A stretch of 64,000 nt of DNA from NCBI RefSeq assembly GCF_013359695.1, contig NZ_JABFMU010000026.1, forward strand, positions 1 through 64,000, read 5' to 3'. Of this stretch, positions 61,476 to 64,000 are shown piece by piece. Origin of the DNA: Pseudomonas sp. C2B4 (lineage in GTDB: Bacteria; Pseudomonadota; Gammaproteobacteria; Pseudomonadales; Pseudomonadaceae). The first letter of the stretch is position 1, and every line of letters starts with the position of its first letter. The notes beneath the pieces are model-generated. The model was not told the DNA's origin, ran no database searches, and saw only the letters and a program-made list of their open reading frames with translations. Both the position numbers and the translations under genes were made by a program.

Positions 61476-62729
61476 TCAAACCTCCGAATCCCATATCACC
61501 GTGACGTCGCCGACGTATCGCTTTGCCTGACCGGGTTGCAACATCTGTTCGACGTAGTCCCGGGGAATCTCGAAGTGCAGCGTCCCGGGGGCTCGATCCA
61601 GAAACTGCGCCGGCTGGAACGCCGCTGCATCCGGGCTCGATGTCAAGGGTCGACGGCGCACCGGTTGGCCTGCGCTGTCGGTGATGCTGTCGGGTAGGCT
61701 GACACTCATGAATACTTGCGCATCCGTGGTACCACCCACCGCATCCCGCAACCCGCAGGATTCCGTTCCACTGTACTGGCATTCAAAGAACATCTTGAAT
61801 CGCGATGACGACGAGATATTGAAGGTCTGATCGCGAAACAAACGCGAAGGCTTACGCCCCTGTTGCAGCCAGGCCTGCCAGCCGCCTTGGGGCACCAACG
61901 CAACCTTGTGGCCGCCGGGTGGTATGTCAACCTTGAGCACATGCTGGACATCCAGCACGAAGCTGAAGGTCACGGCGGAGCCGTCCGGCAACATATTGTC
62001 ACCGGTGTCGATGTCCTGGCCCGGGCCGACACCATAGGTCAACTCACCGCTATACAGCCCGGCGGACATCTGCAGCGGGTCTGGCATGCGCAATTCATAG
62101 GCCACGTCCAGGTAGCCATACGACATCCAAGGAATTGCGAACGCCGCCTGTTTGGCGCAAACGGCATCGACCGGGGTACGCCAGAAGAACCGATAAAAGT
62201 CCGGTCCGAAAGTGGCCATCGCCCCGGCTCGACAGGGCAAGGGGGCTATCCCCCAACTGGACCCCCAGAGTTTGTAGTGCGCTTGCGAGTCGTCTGCGGC
62301 CCCGGTCAGGTTAACCGCCGTATCGCTGAGGACGTACTGAGAACCAAAGCCCCCGATCCGCATCTCGACCGTGGCGGTTTCCCCCGTGAAGACGTGCGTC
62401 ACCAAAAGGCTGCGCCATTGCGCGGGCATCTTGAACATCGCGCCGTTACGCTCGGACGCCCCCGGTTCGACCGCCTGGACGGACGCGAAGCGCAGCGGCA
62501 GCCGCACGCCCGATAAGGGTTTGCAGTCGTTGGGATAGTCGCCGCAATAGCCGCTCTGGGGTGTCTGATTGAGGAACGTATTGTTCTGCGGATTGGCCGG
62601 ATCGGGAACGTAGACCGCACGGATTTCCTGGGTCACCGCCTGCGCCGGGATCGACAATAACCATCCGGATATACCGATCAGCCATCGTGCCTTGCTGAAC
62701 CTGTAGAACTTTCCTAACCCTGAAACCAT
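61476..62729 (-). CDS. CfaE/CblD-type fimbrial tip adhesin
   Basis: A 417-residue secreted protein with signal peptide (about 1-30, ending IPAQA). It matches CblD/CfaE tip subunits of alpha (CS1-type) fimbriae: an N-terminal adhesin-like half with paired Cys (GYCGDYPNDCK), a middle CRAGAMATFGPDFYRFFW segment, and a pilin-like C-terminal half ending with VGDVTVIWDSEV. AGGAG seven bases before ATG 62729 supports this start over the longer frame at 62750. It is the last gene of the minus-strand fimbrial operon. Confidence 0.88.
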   Translation of the reverse strand: MVSGLGKFYRFSKARWLIGISGWLLSIPAQAVTQEIRAVYVPDPANPQNNTFLNQTPQSGYCGDYPNDCKPLSGVRLPLRFASVQAVEPGASERNGAMFKMPAQWRSLLVTHVFTGETATVEMRIGGFGSQYVLSDTAVNLTGAADDSQAHYKLWGSSWGIAPLPCRAGAMATFGPDFYRFFWRTPVDAVCAKQAAFAIPWMSYGYLDVAYELRMPDPLQMSAGLYSGELTYGVGPGQDIDTGDNMLPDGSAVTFSFVLDVQHVLKVDIPPGGHKVALVPQGGWQAWLQQGRKPSRLFRDQTFNISSSSRFKMFFECQYSGTESCGLRDAVGGTTDAQVFMSVSLPDSITDSAGQPVRRRPLTSSPDAAAFQPAQFLDRAPGTLHFEIPRDYVEQMLQPGQAKRYVGDVTVIWDSEV

Positions 62730-62774
62730 TTCCAGCTCCTTGCTACACAAAACGGTCTTATTGTTTTTCAGCGA

Positions 62775-63278
62775 TCAACCTGCTGGCGCCGCCACATTGA
62801 AGATGATGTTGACGCTGCCGTAATAATCACCCGGCTTGTACCCTCCCGGTTGCGCCCTGGGCTCGATTTCAAGACGCACGCGTTTGCCCGCCACCGCTTC
62901 CTCGCGGGAAACGACCTGGCGGGGGACCGGTTGATGGCTCAATTCCGTGCCGTTGAACGTGATACGCAAACTGATATCGTCCCGCGAATCCTGACCGCTG
63001 GACAGAATCGGAAAACTTTCAAGCCGGGCTTCGATGGCGCTGCTGTCAGTCCTCACATCAAAGTTCTTGCGCAAACCACCCAAGGTCGATGAATGGGTGT
63101 CCCACGGCAACGTTTGTTGATGGTGGATCCAGTCCGCTTCGCTCGGTATCACATAGAATTCCAAGGTCGGGATATCCACGGAGACTTCAAAGTTGTGTTT
63201 CTCCTGCGCCGCGAATGCCGCGCCTGCCATTGGCATCGAAACGCTGAGGGACACAGCAATGACTGCTTGCTTGATCAT
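62775..63278 (-). CDS. CS1-type (alpha) fimbrial subunit, copy 1
   Basis: A 167-residue pilin with signal peptide (ending AAFAA). The mature N-terminus EKHNFEVSVDIPTLEFYVIP is the donor strand typical of CS1/CFA-I/Cbl major subunits; the fold lacks Cys, as usual in this class, which does not use the disulfide of type 1 pilins. It is similar throughout to the next gene upstream (63404-63904), for example WIHHQQ/WIHRPQ, STLGGLRKNFDVR/STLGGFRKNFDVR and AIEARLES in both. Located 46 bp before the tip adhesin gene. Confidence 0.9.
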   Translation of the reverse strand: MIKQAVIAVSLSVSMPMAGAAFAAQEKHNFEVSVDIPTLEFYVIPSEADWIHHQQTLPWDTHSSTLGGLRKNFDVRTDSSAIEARLESFPILSSGQDSRDDISLRITFNGTELSHQPVPRQVVSREEAVAGKRVRLEIEPRAQPGGYKPGDYYGSVNIIFNVAAPAG

Positions 63279-63403
63279 GTCACTTCCTTATGCATCGATA
63301 AAAAGCCAATCCTCTGGCTAATGCTTGCCAGTTAAGGTGCGCCAGTTGTGGGAGCGATTTTTTCCTTTATCCGCAACGGATACCGATCACTGGCCTGCAC
63401 TCT

Positions 63404-63904
63404 TTATTCTCCCGGCGCCCTAGCGTTGAACAGCAACAAGACGTTGCCGTGATACTCGCCGGCCTTGTAGCCACCGGCCGGGGTGATAGGGTCAATTTCC
63501 AATGGCACCCGTTTGCCGGTGGCTGCTTCCTCCCTCGACAGCACTTGTCGAAAAACGGGAGCGGCGCTGAGTTCCACCCCGTTGAAGCGCACCCGTAAGT
63601 CGATGATTTCCCCCGGCCTGCCGTTAGACAGATAAGGCGTACTCTCGAGGCGCGCTTCAATAGCACTGGTGTCATGCCGCACATCGAAGTTTTTTCTGAA
63701 ACCGCCGAGGGTCGAATCCGGATAGTTCCAGAGCAGATGCTGCGGCCGGTGTATCCAGTCCGGCTCCGACGGGAGGATGTAAAACGGCCTGCTCGGGATC
63801 GTCAGCGTGACCTCGAAATTCAGTGTTTCCCGTGCCGCCCAGGCCGTGGCGCCGGTCAGCCCGGTAATTGCCGCCAGGAGGGCGGTGACACATTGCCTAT
63901 TCAT
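63404..63904 (-). CDS. CS1-type (alpha) fimbrial subunit, copy 2
   Basis: A 166-residue pilin paralogue of the preceding entry, with signal peptide (ending ATAWAA), donor strand ETLNFEVTLTIPSRPFYILP and conserved FNGVELS and YKAGEYHGNVLLLFNA segments. Two tandem pilins followed by a tip adhesin suggest a major and a minor shaft subunit, though which is which cannot be told. It lies 31 bp after the gene that runs off the window. Confidence 0.9.
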   Translation of the reverse strand: MNRQCVTALLAAITGLTGATAWAARETLNFEVTLTIPSRPFYILPSEPDWIHRPQHLLWNYPDSTLGGFRKNFDVRHDTSAIEARLESTPYLSNGRPGEIIDLRVRFNGVELSAAPVFRQVLSREEAATGKRVPLEIDPITPAGGYKAGEYHGNVLLLFNARAPGE

Positions 63905-63935
63905 GTTCGTTCCCTGACACGTCTGGAGCCGGCGG

Positions 63936-64000
63936 TCAGCGGCTCACCACCTTGAGATCCTGCTTGCGTTCGCCTTCGATCAGTTTGAAGCGGTATTCCC
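63936..64000 (-). CDS. C-terminus of the upstream fimbrial gene (chaperone or usher), truncated by window edge
   Basis: The last 20 codons of a minus-strand gene are present, ending KLIEGERKQDLKVVSR and TGA at 63936-63938. Position directly before two CS1 pilins suggests the assembly chaperone or usher; the strand-like ending with a terminal basic residue fits a periplasmic chaperone slightly better. Too short for a firm call. Confidence 0.5.
   Translation of the reverse strand, partial: EYRFKLIEGERKQDLKVVSR

Overview
The window looks like a chromosome segment of a fluorescent Pseudomonas (P. fluorescens group). The evidence is the high GC with strong third-position bias, eleven intergenic repeats of the GAGCCTGCTCGCGA REP type, and gene sets typical of the genus (aatJQMP-aauSR, metE/metR, a ydcSTUVW-like operon, a DUF6543 toxin-like protein). 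Coding is dense on both strands. I saw no tRNA, rRNA, CRISPR array or complete prophage.

Layout. 1-8400 is a signalling and adhesion block: a LuxR-type response regulator cut by the left edge, a small secreted protein, a BvgS/EvgS/RocS-type hybrid sensor with two periplasmic binding domains, a stand-alone receiver-like protein lacking its phosphoacceptor Asp, and a pertactin-like autotransporter. 8500-12020 is a complete bufferin-type RiPP locus (DUF2282 precursor, DUF692/MNIO enzyme, DUF2063 partner, DoxX) followed by an ECF sigma factor and its zinc-finger anti-sigma factor. 12229-22283 holds a LysR regulator, a ydcSTUVW-like polyamine/GABA-precursor uptake operon with two paralogous aldehyde dehydrogenases, and an APC permease. 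22343-25493 is an accessory islet: a two-gene RloA/RloB (AbiL-like) defence module, then a BRO-N gene with a long structured leader, and a 61-residue orphan. 25910-34812 has opgD, the acidic amino acid uptake operon aatJQMP with a sigma-54 promoter, its two-component system aauSR, and a GlpM-family gene. 34930-38504 has two lipoproteins, a FrnE-type oxidoreductase and an alpha/beta hydrolase. 38710-44295 is one very large DUF6543-like gene broken by an in-frame TAG. 44425-52375 has metE/metR, small metabolic genes, a LuxR regulator and a GltB-like FMN protein. 52487-55828 is a gtrA-gtrB-gtrII surface glucosylation cluster with a second gtrA; both gtrA copies share an upstream element. 56071-61451 has opgC, a RAYT transposase between two inverted REPINs, and a class A PBP-like protein with an enlarged transpeptidase region. 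61476-64000 is the distal part of a CS1/Cbl-type (alpha) fimbrial operon that runs off the right edge.

How parts fit. The strongest functional unit is the bufferin locus: the sigma/anti-sigma pair probably senses metal or oxidative stress and drives production of a secreted, Cys-modified metal-binding peptide. Surface biology recurs: a Bvg/Roc phosphorelay beside an autotransporter, GtrABC glucosylation, periplasmic glucan enzymes, and alpha fimbriae. The most novel-looking small-scale signals are the BRO-N leader, where 12 nt in a hairpin loop can pair with the gene's Shine-Dalgarno region, and the element duplicated ahead of both gtrA genes.
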